Below, one piece after another: positions 37,451-46,237 of a stretch of DNA of 64,000 nucleotides. The DNA is taken from contig CAVUNV010000004.1 of assembly GCA_963742925.1 (NCBI GenBank), positions 1-64,000 of the forward strand, written 5' to 3'. The notes under the pieces are model-generated. The model made no database searches. It saw nothing but the letters and a program-made list of their open reading frames with translations, and was not told where the DNA came from. How positions within the stretch are numbered: position 1 is the stretch's first letter; the number at the start of each line of letters is the position of its first letter. The DNA is from PALSA-612 sp963742925 (GTDB lineage: Bacteria; Actinomycetota; Thermoleophilia; Gaiellales; Gaiellaceae). Position numbers and translations under genes: made by a program.

Positions 37451-38728
37451 TCAGCGCGGCCCGGACGTCCACTCGAGCAGCGGGCGCACCGAGCCGCGGA
37501 ACTGTCCCGCAAACCCGCCCTTCGACGTGTCCCCTTCGCCCGGGTCGTAGACGTGGAAGGCGACGGCCTCGGGAGCTTTCGCCTGGTGGACGAGCTTGTT
37601 CGAGCCGATCGCGCCGAGGCTGGAGATCCCCGGCTCGACCGTGTAGAGGCCCTCGTTCAGGAGGTTGCCCGGGATCCAGGCCGTGGCCACGTAGTCGCCG
37701 GGCGGCGGCGATTCCTTCCAGAGCGGGCTGGGGTCGATCGTGTTGAAGGCGTTGTTGCCCTCGCGATCGGTCAACTTGATCTTGGGGAAGACCGCGACGT
37801 CGTCCCGCAGCAGCGTGAAGCTGATCTCGATCCCGACCGGCCGGCGGATGTCGACGCTGTCGGCGAGTTGCCCGTGCTCGTCGACGACCCGGACCTCGCG
37901 CATCCGCACCCGCTTGCCCCCGGGAGCCGTGGCGAGGTCCGGCCACACACGCCGCGATCCCGCGCCTCCCTCGGCCTGCAGGTAGTGCGCGACGACCTGG
38001 TCGCTCGGCCCGTCCTGGACGACGCGGCCCTCGCGGAGCAGGATCGCGCGGTCGCAGAGCCGGGCGAGCACCTGCATCTGGTGCGAGACGAACAGCACCG
38101 TGCGACCGTGGCTCGAGAGCTCCTCCATCCGGCCGAGGCAGCGGCGCTGGAACTCCGCGTCCCCGACGGCCAGCACCTCGTCGACGAGCAGGATCTCGGG
38201 CTCGAGGTGGGCGGCGACCGAGAACGCCAGCCGCACGTACATCCCGCTCGAGTAGCGCTTGACGGGTGTGTCGATGAACTTCTCGACTCCCGAGAACTCG
38301 ACGATCTGGGGCAGCTTCTTGTTGATCTCCCGCCGCGTCATCCCGAGGATCGCACCGTTCAGGAAGATGTTCTCGCGCCCGGTCAGCTCACCGTGGAAGC
38401 CGGTGCCGACCTCGAGCAGGCTGCCGACGCGCCCGCGAATGACCGCGGTGCCGCGCGTCGGCGTCGTGATCCGGGTCAGGATCTTGAGCAGCGTCGACTT
38501 CCCGGCTCCGTTCGGGCCGATCACGCCGAGCACCTCGCCCTGCTCGACCTTGAACGAGACGTCCTCGAGGGCCCAGATCGTCTCGGCCGGGGGTCGATGC
38601 TCCCGGCTCAGCACGCGGTTCACGCCGTGCGCGACGGTGTCCCGCAGCGTGTCGTAGCCGGCCGCGAGCTGCCCGAGGCGATAGCGCTTCGAGAGCCCGT
38701 CGACCTCGATGACGATCGGCGCCGCCAT
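37451..38728 (-). CDS. wzt: ABC transporter ATPase Wzt/TagH with C-terminal substrate-recognition domain
   Basis: 425 residues. Walker A GPNGAGKST at 71-79, signature YSSGMYVRL at 159-167 (Wzt/TagH variant of LSGGQ), Walker B ILLVDEVLAVGD at 179-190, switch histidine H216. Residues about 260-425 form the beta-sandwich Wzt C-terminal domain that in Escherichia coli O9a recognises the capped end of the polymer. It works with the permease next door to export a lipid-linked glycan. A 10-base gap separates the two genes. Confidence 0.93.
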   Translation of the reverse strand: MAAPIVIEVDGLSKRYRLGQLAAGYDTLRDTVAHGVNRVLSREHRPPAETIWALEDVSFKVEQGEVLGVIGPNGAGKSTLLKILTRITTPTRGTAVIRGRVGSLLEVGTGFHGELTGRENIFLNGAILGMTRREINKKLPQIVEFSGVEKFIDTPVKRYSSGMYVRLAFSVAAHLEPEILLVDEVLAVGDAEFQRRCLGRMEELSSHGRTVLFVSHQMQVLARLCDRAILLREGRVVQDGPSDQVVAHYLQAEGGAGSRRVWPDLATAPGGKRVRMREVRVVDEHGQLADSVDIRRPVGIEISFTLLRDDVAVFPKIKLTDREGNNAFNTIDPSPLWKESPPPGDYVATAWIPGNLLNEGLYTVEPGISSLGAIGSNKLVHQAKAPEAVAFHVYDPGEGDTSKGGFAGQFRGSVRPLLEWTSGPR

Positions 38729-38738
38729 CAGCTCATCA

Positions 38739-39641
38739 CTAGATCGTGTCCGCGAAGCGCGGCTCGGCGCGCCGGAAGAAGGCGATCCCGAACGTGAGGG
38801 CGGCGACCGCGGAGACGACGCTGAGGAGGACCAGGAGCGGCGAGGGCGGCGGCGTCCCGAGCAGCGACCAGCGGAAGCCGGTGATGACGCCGCTCATCGG
38901 ATTGAGCGAGAGGATCAGCCGCTCCCAGGGCTGGTGCAGCGCCTTGATCGGGTAGATCACCGGCGACAGGAACAGCCAGATCTGGATGATGAACGGGATC
39001 GCGTAGGGAACGTCGCGGTAGCGGACGTTGATGACCGCGAAGATCATGCCGACGCCGAACGCGGTCGCCGCGGCGAGGACCATGAACAGCGGCGCGAGCA
39101 AGACGTGAGGGCCGACGGTGAGGCTGTAGTAGGCCATCAGCCCGGCGAGGACGGTGGTGGCGAGCAGGAAGTCGACGACGGGCACCGTGATCGCGGCGAA
39201 CGGGAGCAGCACGCGCGGGAAGTAGATCTTCGTCACCAGCGTCGAGTTCATCGCCAGGCTTCCGCTGGCGGCGCCGAGCGCGGAGGCGAAGTAGGTCCAG
39301 GGCAGGATGCCCGAGTAGGAGAACACCGGGTAGGGCAGGCCCTGAGACGGAACCTTGGCGAACGTGCCGAAGATGAACGTGAAGACGATCATCGTCATCA
39401 CGGGCTGGATGATCGCCCAGGCGACGCCGATCAGCGACTGCTTGTACCGGACCTTCAGGTCGCGCCAGGCGAACGTCGCCGCCAGCTCGCGGTAGTGCCA
39501 CAGCTCGTGGAAGTCGAGGCGCGGCACCTTGCTCGCCGGGCGGATGTTGGTAACCCGGTTGGAGAGCGGCGGCAGGTCGTCGGCGTCGAGCGCCGGGTCG
39601 CCCGCGGGCGTCCCGAGCGCGGTCTTTTCCACCAGGCCCAC
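38739..39641 (-). CDS. wzm: ABC-2 polysaccharide export permease
   Basis: 300 residues with six predicted helices. LDFHELWHYRELAATFAWRDLKVRYKQS is the amphipathic interfacial segment before TM1 (listed in parts: ELWHYRELA, WRDLKVRYKQS), then GVAWAIIQPVMTM and LSPVIYPIKALHQPW, typical of Wzm/TagG. With Wzt it moves the undecaprenyl-diphosphate-linked polymer across the membrane. Confidence 0.92.
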   Translation of the reverse strand: MGLVEKTALGTPAGDPALDADDLPPLSNRVTNIRPASKVPRLDFHELWHYRELAATFAWRDLKVRYKQSLIGVAWAIIQPVMTMIVFTFIFGTFAKVPSQGLPYPVFSYSGILPWTYFASALGAASGSLAMNSTLVTKIYFPRVLLPFAAITVPVVDFLLATTVLAGLMAYYSLTVGPHVLLAPLFMVLAAATAFGVGMIFAVINVRYRDVPYAIPFIIQIWLFLSPVIYPIKALHQPWERLILSLNPMSGVITGFRWSLLGTPPPSPLLVLLSVVSAVAALTFGIAFFRRAEPRFADTI

Positions 39642-39650
39642 GCGTCGATG

Positions 39651-40808
39651 CTAGTCGAACACCTGGCCGGGCCCGCTCCCCGTCTCAGGATGCAAACGGT
39701 CCGCTGATGCTTCTCTAACCTCTCGCAGCTGCAGGTCGAGCGCACGCGCGATCTTGTCCGCGTAGGCGGAGATCGCGAACTCCCTGCGGAAGCGCTCACG
39801 ACCGCTCCCGGCGAGCCGCGCCCGCAGCTCCGCGTCGCCGTGGAGCCGCCGCAGCGCGTCCGTGAGCGCCGGGACGTCGCCCTCCGGCACGAGCAGCCCG
39901 GCGTCGCCCATCGCATCCACCAGGCCGCCGCTCGCGAAGGCGACGACGGGGACGCCCATCGCGAGGCCGTCGAGCAGCGTGCCGCCGAGCTGCTCCTTCC
40001 AGCGCGGCGTCGTCAGGGAGGGAACGGCGAGGCAGTCGAGCGCCGCGTAGAAGCTCCACAGCTCGGTCTTCGGCAGCAGGCCCACGCAGTGCACGCGGCC
40101 CGGGAGCGACGCGGTCAGCTCGTCGAGGTCGGGGCCGTCTCCGGCGACCGCGAGCTTGAACGTGCTCGGCAGCGCTTCGAGGGCCCGGACGAGCAGGCGC
40201 CAGCCCTTCTCCTCGACGATCCGCCCGGCGAAGCCGACGACGAAGTCCGACGCCTCGAACGGCAGCGCCAGGGGTCGAACGCCGGCGGGCGGCTCGAGAC
40301 CGCCGGCGACGAGCGAGGTCGCGGGGACGGAGCGGGGCATGCCGGCGGCCCGGATGCCGTCGATCGACGGGCCTGCGACGGCGATCAGCCCGTCCAGCCG
40401 GGGCCAGAGCAGGCGGCGGGCGACGCGCTCGTGCAGAGCCGGCGCCGGAAAGATGTTCTCGCAGACCGACGCGACGATCCGCGGCCGCCGGCCGAAGCGA
40501 TGGAGCGCCAGGATCTCGAGCAGGAACGGATCGATCGGCTCCTCCTGCACCCAGACCGCGTCGGGATCGACGTCCCGGAGCTGCCGCGCCAGCCAGACGA
40601 GCCGCTCGCGCCGGGACCCGGCCGGCATCCGCCGCACCTCGATCCCGCCGCCGGGCTCGGCCGTCCCGTGTGCCGCGTGCACGCTCGGAAGCTCCGGCGC
40701 AGGCGCAGCAAGCACGACCGCCTCCACGTCGTAGCGCGCAACGATCTCCTCGAGCGCCTGCCAGTGGATCGGATAGAACGCGAGCCGGCTGTAGAGAACC
40801 AGCCTCAC
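39651..40808 (-). CDS. GT4 glycosyltransferase
   Basis: 385 residues from GTG 40808 (GTGA overlap). VLYSRLAFYPIHWQALEEI, VWVQEEPIDPFLLEIL, VVGFAGRIVEEKGWRLLVRAL and VPSLTTPRWKEQLGGTLLDGLAMGVPVVAF (with the E-QLGGT arrangement of the donor motif). Intact. It is the first gene downstream of the CDP-glycerol-transferase-like gene in the minus-strand run. Confidence 0.88.
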   Translation of the reverse strand: MRLVLYSRLAFYPIHWQALEEIVARYDVEAVVLAAPAPELPSVHAAHGTAEPGGGIEVRRMPAGSRRERLVWLARQLRDVDPDAVWVQEEPIDPFLLEILALHRFGRRPRIVASVCENIFPAPALHERVARRLLWPRLDGLIAVAGPSIDGIRAAGMPRSVPATSLVAGGLEPPAGVRPLALPFEASDFVVGFAGRIVEEKGWRLLVRALEALPSTFKLAVAGDGPDLDELTASLPGRVHCVGLLPKTELWSFYAALDCLAVPSLTTPRWKEQLGGTLLDGLAMGVPVVAFASGGLVDAMGDAGLLVPEGDVPALTDALRRLHGDAELRARLAGSGRERFRREFAISAYADKIARALDLQLREVREASADRLHPETGSGPGQVFD

Positions 40809-42247
40809 GCCGAGGCGCGGATGCCGAGGCCGCCGACGATCGCGTCCACGACACGCTCCACCGCCCGCCCGTCCACCTCGCCCATGACCTCGCGCGAGAC
40901 GCGCCTCCGCTCGTCCGCGAACTCCGCGGGGTCCGCGAGCGCCCGCTCGATCGAGGCGAAGAGGCCGTCGAAGTCGTCCGCGCGGTAGAGCGCGTCCGAG
41001 TCGATCAGCTCGCGGTAGTGCTCGCCCCCGAGATTGAGGTCGGCCCAGCGCTCGCCGGGGGGCGCACCCGCGTCGAAGGTGATGCACACGGACGGGCGGT
41101 CGTTGACGACGCCGTCCAGGAGGATGGTCCCTCCGTTCGCGACCACGCAGGCGACGTGCTGGAGCAGCGTCGCGAGGTCGCCGAGGTCCGTGTAGCTCGC
41201 ATCCTGCACCGCCGCCCCCGGGCGGTCGAGAGCCGCCGCGAAGCGCTCCCTGACCTGGCCGTCGCGCGGGTGCGGCCGGAAGAGAAGCTGGAAGCGCCCC
41301 GGCCCGCCGGCCTGCTCCCACCAGTCGACGATCCTGCTGACGTAGTTCGCCTCGTAGGGCTGGTTCGTCGGCGTGTTCCCCGCATAGAGGACGACCGGCG
41401 TCGCAGGATCGAGGCCGAGCGGCTCGAGCAGAGAGGCGTACTCGGAGAGCGATCGGCGCCGGTGGTAGACGTCGGACTGCGGCCAGCCCGTCACCACGAC
41501 CTGCCCGGGATCGATGCCGTGGAAGCGCTCGAGATCGGCCCGCATGATCTCGTTCTGGACGAGGTAGCGGTCGAGGCCCGGCGACAGGACGCCTTTGCCG
41601 ACCTGGTGGTCCCAGCTCGCGACGTTGCCGATCACGGGGAGCCCGAGACGACGGGCTGCGAGCATGACCGGCATCGAGACCCGCGCCTGGAGATTCGTCA
41701 CGACCAGGCCGCTGCACTCGGCGCGCATGCGCTCCAGCAGAGCCGACGGCACGTAGCGGACGCGCGGCGAGAAGTACCAGCGGGCCATGAGGTCCTCCAG
41801 GAAGTGCCAGCGCGGGAGCGGCCCGACCCGGTCGGGATCGAGCAGGAAGTTGCGGTGGCCGGAGACCCAGCGCCCCTCGTGGAAGCCGTGCCGGAAGCTG
41901 TGCCGGACGGCGAGCGGGAAGAAGCCGATCCGCCTGTCCAGCTCGATGTCGACCCGGCGGGCCAGGCGCTCGCCGAAGGGAACCTCGACGGGCATGAGGT
42001 CGTCTTTCGTCAGCAGCGGGAGCCCCTCGATGCGGTCGAGCCAGGGGTTGATGTGCTTCTTGTGGACGAGCGAGACCGCGGTCAGGCGGTCGTCGAGCTC
42101 GCGCCTGAGCGCATCGACGATGCCGCAGTCGAAGAAGATGCGGTTCGGGAGCGGGTCGACGAGCAGCAGCCAGACACGGCGCTCCGAGACGGGGTGCGCG
42201 TGATCGGAGGTCTGGGTGCCGTCGATGACGGGTGTCGTCTGATTCAT
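40805..42247 (-). CDS. CDP-glycerol glycerophosphotransferase-like GT-B protein
   Basis: 480 residues, intact, ATG 42247. VTNLQARVSMPVMLAARRLGLPVIGN, VASWDHQVGKG, VVTGWPQSDVYHRR, LFRPHPRDGQVRE and VVANGGTILLDGVVNDRPSVCI reproduce the C-terminal nucleotide site of TagF/TagB-like and related capsule enzymes (HPRD histidine, conserved D-x-V). It may transfer a polyol-phosphate or a sugar. The exact donor is not readable. The head-to-head neighbour starts almost on top of it. Confidence 0.68.
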   Translation of the reverse strand: MNQTTPVIDGTQTSDHAHPVSERRVWLLLVDPLPNRIFFDCGIVDALRRELDDRLTAVSLVHKKHINPWLDRIEGLPLLTKDDLMPVEVPFGERLARRVDIELDRRIGFFPLAVRHSFRHGFHEGRWVSGHRNFLLDPDRVGPLPRWHFLEDLMARWYFSPRVRYVPSALLERMRAECSGLVVTNLQARVSMPVMLAARRLGLPVIGNVASWDHQVGKGVLSPGLDRYLVQNEIMRADLERFHGIDPGQVVVTGWPQSDVYHRRRSLSEYASLLEPLGLDPATPVVLYAGNTPTNQPYEANYVSRIVDWWEQAGGPGRFQLLFRPHPRDGQVRERFAAALDRPGAAVQDASYTDLGDLATLLQHVACVVANGGTILLDGVVNDRPSVCITFDAGAPPGERWADLNLGGEHYRELIDSDALYRADDFDGLFASIERALADPAEFADERRRVSREVMGEVDGRAVERVVDAIVGGLGIRASA

Positions 42248-42280
42248 CGGACCGGCAGAGGAATCGTAGAGAATCGCCGG

Positions 42281-44269
42281 GTTACGAGTCTCGGAACGCT
42301 CATCCTCGGGTCGGCGCTGCTCGTCGCGGCGGCGGCCCTGCTGACGTCGTGCCTGCGGCTGCGAGGCGCGACCGAGTTCGTGCTCGCCTTCTATCTGGTC
42401 GCGTTCTCGCTCGTCGTCGTGCTCGAGCTCGTGCTCTCGCCGACGCACGATCTGACCGCAGGGTGGCTGCTGGCGGTGCTCGCGGGCACCCTCGTTGCCG
42501 CGGCGATCGTCTGGGTGCTGCTCGGCAGACCGGCGCCGCCGCCCTTCCGGCCGGCTCTGCGGGCCGCGCGCGACGCCCTGGGCGATCCTGTCCTCGCCGT
42601 CCTCACGCTCGCCGTGCTGGGTGCGTTCGGGTACGTGGCGGCGCTGATCGTCGGGACGGCGCCGAACGACTACGACGTCCTCTGGTACCACCTGGCGCGG
42701 GCGGCGTTCTGGAAGCAGCAGCACGCGATCGCCTACATCCCGGGCGCGAACGACGCGCGCCTGAACGGCTTCCCGCCGAACGCCGAGATCGCCGACTCGT
42801 TCACGATGATCCTCGGGAAGACGGAGCGGTTCGCCGGCTTCGTCCAGCTCTCCGCCCTCGTCGCGACGATGGTGGCCGTCGCGGGGATCGCGCGCCGGAT
42901 CGGGTTGTCGGTGCGCCAGGCCCTGTTCGGCGCGCTCCTGTTCGCGACGCTGCCGGTGGTCGTCCTGCAGTCGGCGACGGCGCTGAACGACCTCGTGTTC
43001 GGGTCCTTCCTCGCCTGCTGCGCGTACTTCCTGTTCTCGTGGACGCGCGTCTCGCTCGCGCTGGCGGCGCTGGCGCTCGGGCTCGCGATCGGAGCGAAGA
43101 TCACGGCGATCCTGGCCCTGCCGGTGCTCCTGCTCCTCGGCGTGGTTCTCTACCCGCGGCGGCGCTGGCCCGGCCTCGTCCTCGTCGGGGTGGCCGGCGT
43201 CGTGCTCGGCTCGTACTGGTACCTCTTCAACCTGGCCGAGACGGGGCGCCTGGGAGGCAGGTTCGCCGAGGCACACCACGCGGTCGTGGTCGGGAAGGGG
43301 AACACGTACTCGGTCGCCGGCGTCGTCGCGCACGTCATGCGGCTCACGATCGACGCGGTCGACCCGTCGGGCTCGGTCGGCCGCGACCGGCTGCTGTACC
43401 TCGTCGCGGTCGGGGTGATCCTCGTGCTGGGGCTCCGGGCACGACACCGCGTCGGCCTGGCCTGGGTGCTGGTCGCCGCCGCGCTCGTCGCGATACCGCT
43501 CGCGTTCCGGCCCGTCCAGCACGAGCTGCTGCACGCCTACCAGAAGCTCTTCGTCTCGCTCGACCGGCACTACCTGGCCTTCCTCGGCTTCGACAAGCAC
43601 CCGACGCTCGCGAGCCCGTTCCAGTCCTGGTACGGGGCGGTCGGACTGCTCCTCGTGCTCGCCTGCCTCGTGCTCGTCTGGCAGGGATTCCGCCGCCGGA
43701 CGCTGCCGCGCGTGGCCGTCGTGCTGGCGCTGGCGCCGGTCGTGTGGCTCGTGCTGCAGGCGGTCACGACCTTCTACAGCATCTGGGACGGGCGCTACGT
43801 CGCCTTCGCCGTCGCGCTCGGAGCGGTCGTGTGGGGGCTCGTGCTGCCGATCCGCCCGCTCGCCTGGGCGGCGACGGGGATCGCGGTGACGGCGCTCACG
43901 CTCGCGCTCGTCCACTACGACGAGAAGCCGTCCGGGGTGAGCGTTCTCGGCGGTGCGGCGCCGACGTCGGTCTGGGACATGTCCCGCGCGCAGGTGCTGG
44001 CCCGGTGGCTCCATCCGGGCGAGACGGCCGTCGTGGCGGCCCTCGAGAAGCAGGCGCGCAAAGGCGACACGATCGCGCTCGCGATCCGCCGCGAGGACGT
44101 CAGCTATCCGTACTTCGGCAGCCGGCTCGACCGGCGTGTCGAGTTCGCCTTTGCCGCCGGCTCTACCGCTGCCGACTGGCTCGTCGTCGCTCCGGGGAAG
44201 ACGCTCCAGCCGCCCGGCTACCGCGGTGTCGTGAACAGCCATGGCTGGCGCCTCTACAGACGCGCGTGA
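42281..44269 (+). CDS. GT-C-like polytopic glycosyltransferase
   Basis: About 660 residues with some 12 helices. The lumenal loop after TM4 has NDYDVLWYHLARAAFWKQQHAIAYIPGAND, with the acidic D-Y-D pair expected of dolichyl-phosphate-mannose/arabinosyl-type GT-C enzymes; the C-terminus is a small soluble domain. No ATG, GTG or TTG precedes the first helix in this frame; the frame opens near GTT 42281, and the GTG at 42232 is in another frame, so a start-proximal indel is likely. It ends with TGATG overlap into the methyltransferase. Confidence 0.72.
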   Translation, partial: VTSLGTLILGSALLVAAAALLTSCLRLRGATEFVLAFYLVAFSLVVVLELVLSPTHDLTAGWLLAVLAGTLVAAAIVWVLLGRPAPPPFRPALRAARDALGDPVLAVLTLAVLGAFGYVAALIVGTAPNDYDVLWYHLARAAFWKQQHAIAYIPGANDARLNGFPPNAEIADSFTMILGKTERFAGFVQLSALVATMVAVAGIARRIGLSVRQALFGALLFATLPVVVLQSATALNDLVFGSFLACCAYFLFSWTRVSLALAALALGLAIGAKITAILALPVLLLLGVVLYPRRRWPGLVLVGVAGVVLGSYWYLFNLAETGRLGGRFAEAHHAVVVGKGNTYSVAGVVAHVMRLTIDAVDPSGSVGRDRLLYLVAVGVILVLGLRARHRVGLAWVLVAAALVAIPLAFRPVQHELLHAYQKLFVSLDRHYLAFLGFDKHPTLASPFQSWYGAVGLLLVLACLVLVWQGFRRRTLPRVAVVLALAPVVWLVLQAVTTFYSIWDGRYVAFAVALGAVVWGLVLPIRPLAWAATGIAVTALTLALVHYDEKPSGVSVLGGAAPTSVWDMSRAQVLARWLHPGETAVVAALEKQARKGDTIALAIRREDVSYPYFGSRLDRRVEFAFAAGSTAADWLVVAPGKTLQPPGYRGVVNSHGWRLYRRA

Positions 44270-45024
44270 TGCTCCGCGCAACCGCGAGGCGGATCCTGGA
44301 CGTCGCGCCGTCGCTCGGCCTCCGCTACCGCTGCCCGTTCTGCCACCTGCGCTTCCGGAGGCTCGAGCCGCGCGGGCGTGACCTGCCCGTCTACGCCGAG
44401 CTGGGTGTGATCGGCGGCGGCCTGCGCGAGGCGGAGTGCCCGTGGTGCCGCTCGAACGACCGCGAACGGCTGCTCTACCTGTACCTGCAGCGCGACACGG
44501 CCCTGTTCCGCACGCCGATGCGCGTCCTCCACGTCGCGCCCGAGGCACGGCTCCGTCGCGCGATCGCGCGCAAGCAGGAGAGCTACGAGACCACCGATCT
44601 CCGCATGCCGGGCGTCGACTTCCACTGCGACCTGACCGCGATCCCGCGGCCGGACGCGGCCTTCGACGCGATCATCTGCTCGCACGTCCTCGAGCACGTC
44701 CCGGACGACCGGCAGGCGATGCGGGAGCTGCGCCGCGTCCTCGCCCCCGGCGGCTTCGCCGTCCTGCAGGTGCCGATCGCATCGCGGGCCGATCACACGG
44801 ACGAGGAAGACCCGCGCAGCCCGCTGCCCGAGGAGGAACGGGCACGGCGGTTCGGCGACCCGACGCACGTCCGCCTCTACGCCGAGAGCGACTACGTGCG
44901 GCGGCTGGAAGCGGCCGGCTTCGCCGTTCGCGCCGCCGGCGCGCTGGAGCTCCTGGGGGAGCGAGCCGTCAGGTCCTACGGGCTGGTGCCCGAGGAGAAG
45001 ATCTTCTTCTGCACCTCCGCCTGA
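44269..45024 (+). CDS. SAM-dependent methyltransferase with N-terminal zinc ribbon
   Basis: 251 residues. Cysteine pairs C22/C25 (CPFC) and C57/C60 (CPWC) form a likely zinc ribbon. Then VLHVAPEARLRRAI as SAM loop, IICSHVLEHVPDDRQAMRELRRVLAPGG as motif II/III of class I methyltransferases. Such zinc-ribbon methyltransferases are common in polysaccharide loci. It overlaps the GT-C gene by one base, so they are co-translated. Its 3' end overlaps the convergent sulfotransferase by 49 bases. Confidence 0.85.
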   Translation: MLRATARRILDVAPSLGLRYRCPFCHLRFRRLEPRGRDLPVYAELGVIGGGLREAECPWCRSNDRERLLYLYLQRDTALFRTPMRVLHVAPEARLRRAIARKQESYETTDLRMPGVDFHCDLTAIPRPDAAFDAIICSHVLEHVPDDRQAMRELRRVLAPGGFAVLQVPIASRADHTDEEDPRSPLPEEERARRFGDPTHVRLYAESDYVRRLEAAGFAVRAAGALELLGERAVRSYGLVPEEKIFFCTSA

Positions 45025-46182
45025 CTCGCACGCCGCGACGCGACCGCCAGCCGCGCGCGGCGTGACGCGATCTCGATGAGGGTCCCCGGCCGGCGCGGCC
45101 GCGGCAGGTCGTAGCCGAAGCGCCGTGCCTCCCGCCGGGTGACGCCGCACACGAGCTCCGACGAGCGCTCGTCGAGCTCCTCCCGCCACAGATCGAGCCG
45201 GCGGCCCTCGATCTCGCCCGTGACCTTCCGGGCCGACCAGGCCGAGTTGGACGTGGCCGGGACGCCGCCGACCGTCGGCGCGAGCAGCGAGTCGGCCCAG
45301 TCGATCCCGACGAACCCGGCCGTCCGGCGCATCACCGGCTCGGGACCCTCGACCAGGTCCTCGTAGCGGAGGACGAGATAGCGGCTCTCGCCCAACCTCG
45401 CCGAGTTCCGCTCGGCAGCGGCGAACGACCGGCTGATCGTGAGACCGACGCCGACCAGATCGGTGTCGGCCCCCGTGGCGCGGTCGAGACGGCTCACGGC
45501 CGCCGCGACGCTCCGCGGGTCGCGGAGCAGGTGGACGAACCGCGCCTCGGGGTAGCGGGCGAGGATCTCGTCGAGGCAGTGCTCCTGACCCGGCGTCTTC
45601 TCGACCCAGGCACGCGGCTCGCCGCCGCCGCTCACCCCGTGCAGCGCCACGGCGGCCAGCCCGAGCACGTCACGGTCGGGATGACCCGCACCGAGCTCGA
45701 GCAGCCGGCGGGTGAAGAGCGCGTAGGGGTCGGCGTCGAGCTCCCAGGGTCGCCCGAGGGCCCAGAAGGGCGGGATGCCGGAGGGGGTGATCAGCCGGAG
45801 GATCCACCAGCGCTGTGCCTCCGCCGCGAGCCGGTCCGGGTCGAGGCCGCCGAAGCGGGGCAGGAAGGTCAGGAAGTGGTTCGACTCCCCGGGCAGCGCG
45901 ACGAGCCGAGGGTGGCCGTCGAGCAGGTCGAGGAGCAGCGTCGTCCCGGTCTTGCGATGCCCGACCACGAAGACGGGCCTGTCGTAGATAGGCGGGAAGC
46001 TCCTCGGAAGCCCCTTCCGCGCGCGGCTCGGCACCGGTGCGCAGCCGCTCGGCGGCCGCGTCGATCGCGGCGAGCAGCTCGCTCCAGGTCGGCTCGACCC
46101 GGCGCGGGTAGTCGCGCGCCCGCGCCTCGAGCAGCGCGTCGATCCGCCGGTAGATCTCGGCCGGGTCCCTCGCCTCGCCCAT
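44976..46182 (-). CDS. Sulfotransferase family protein, one frameshift
   Basis: ATG 46182 opens MGEARDPAEIYRRIDALLEARA, a helical N-terminal extension. After a shift near 46015 comes VFVVGHRKTGTTLLLDLLDGHP, the PAPS loop, then FVHLLRDPRSVAAAVSRL (3'-phosphate-binding arginine/serine) and YLVLRYEDLVEGPEPV. About 400 residues. Third sulfotransferase of the locus and the one most like the sulfotransferase_3 group. A 55-base divergent gap separates it from the next gene. Confidence 0.85.
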
Positions 46183-46237
46183 CGGAAGGGACCTTACTGA
46201 CGGGCGGCGAGGACGACCGGCGGCCTACAATCCCCGT

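Noticed and set aside
40670..44269. 1199-codon open frame on the plus strand
   Set aside because: The first 1600 bases are opposite two intact minus-strand genes. Only the part from about 42281 has membrane-protein character.
40805..44548. 1247-codon open frame on the minus strand
   Set aside because: The real gene ends its N-terminus at ATG 42247. The upstream part is a highly charged shadow of the GT-C gene.
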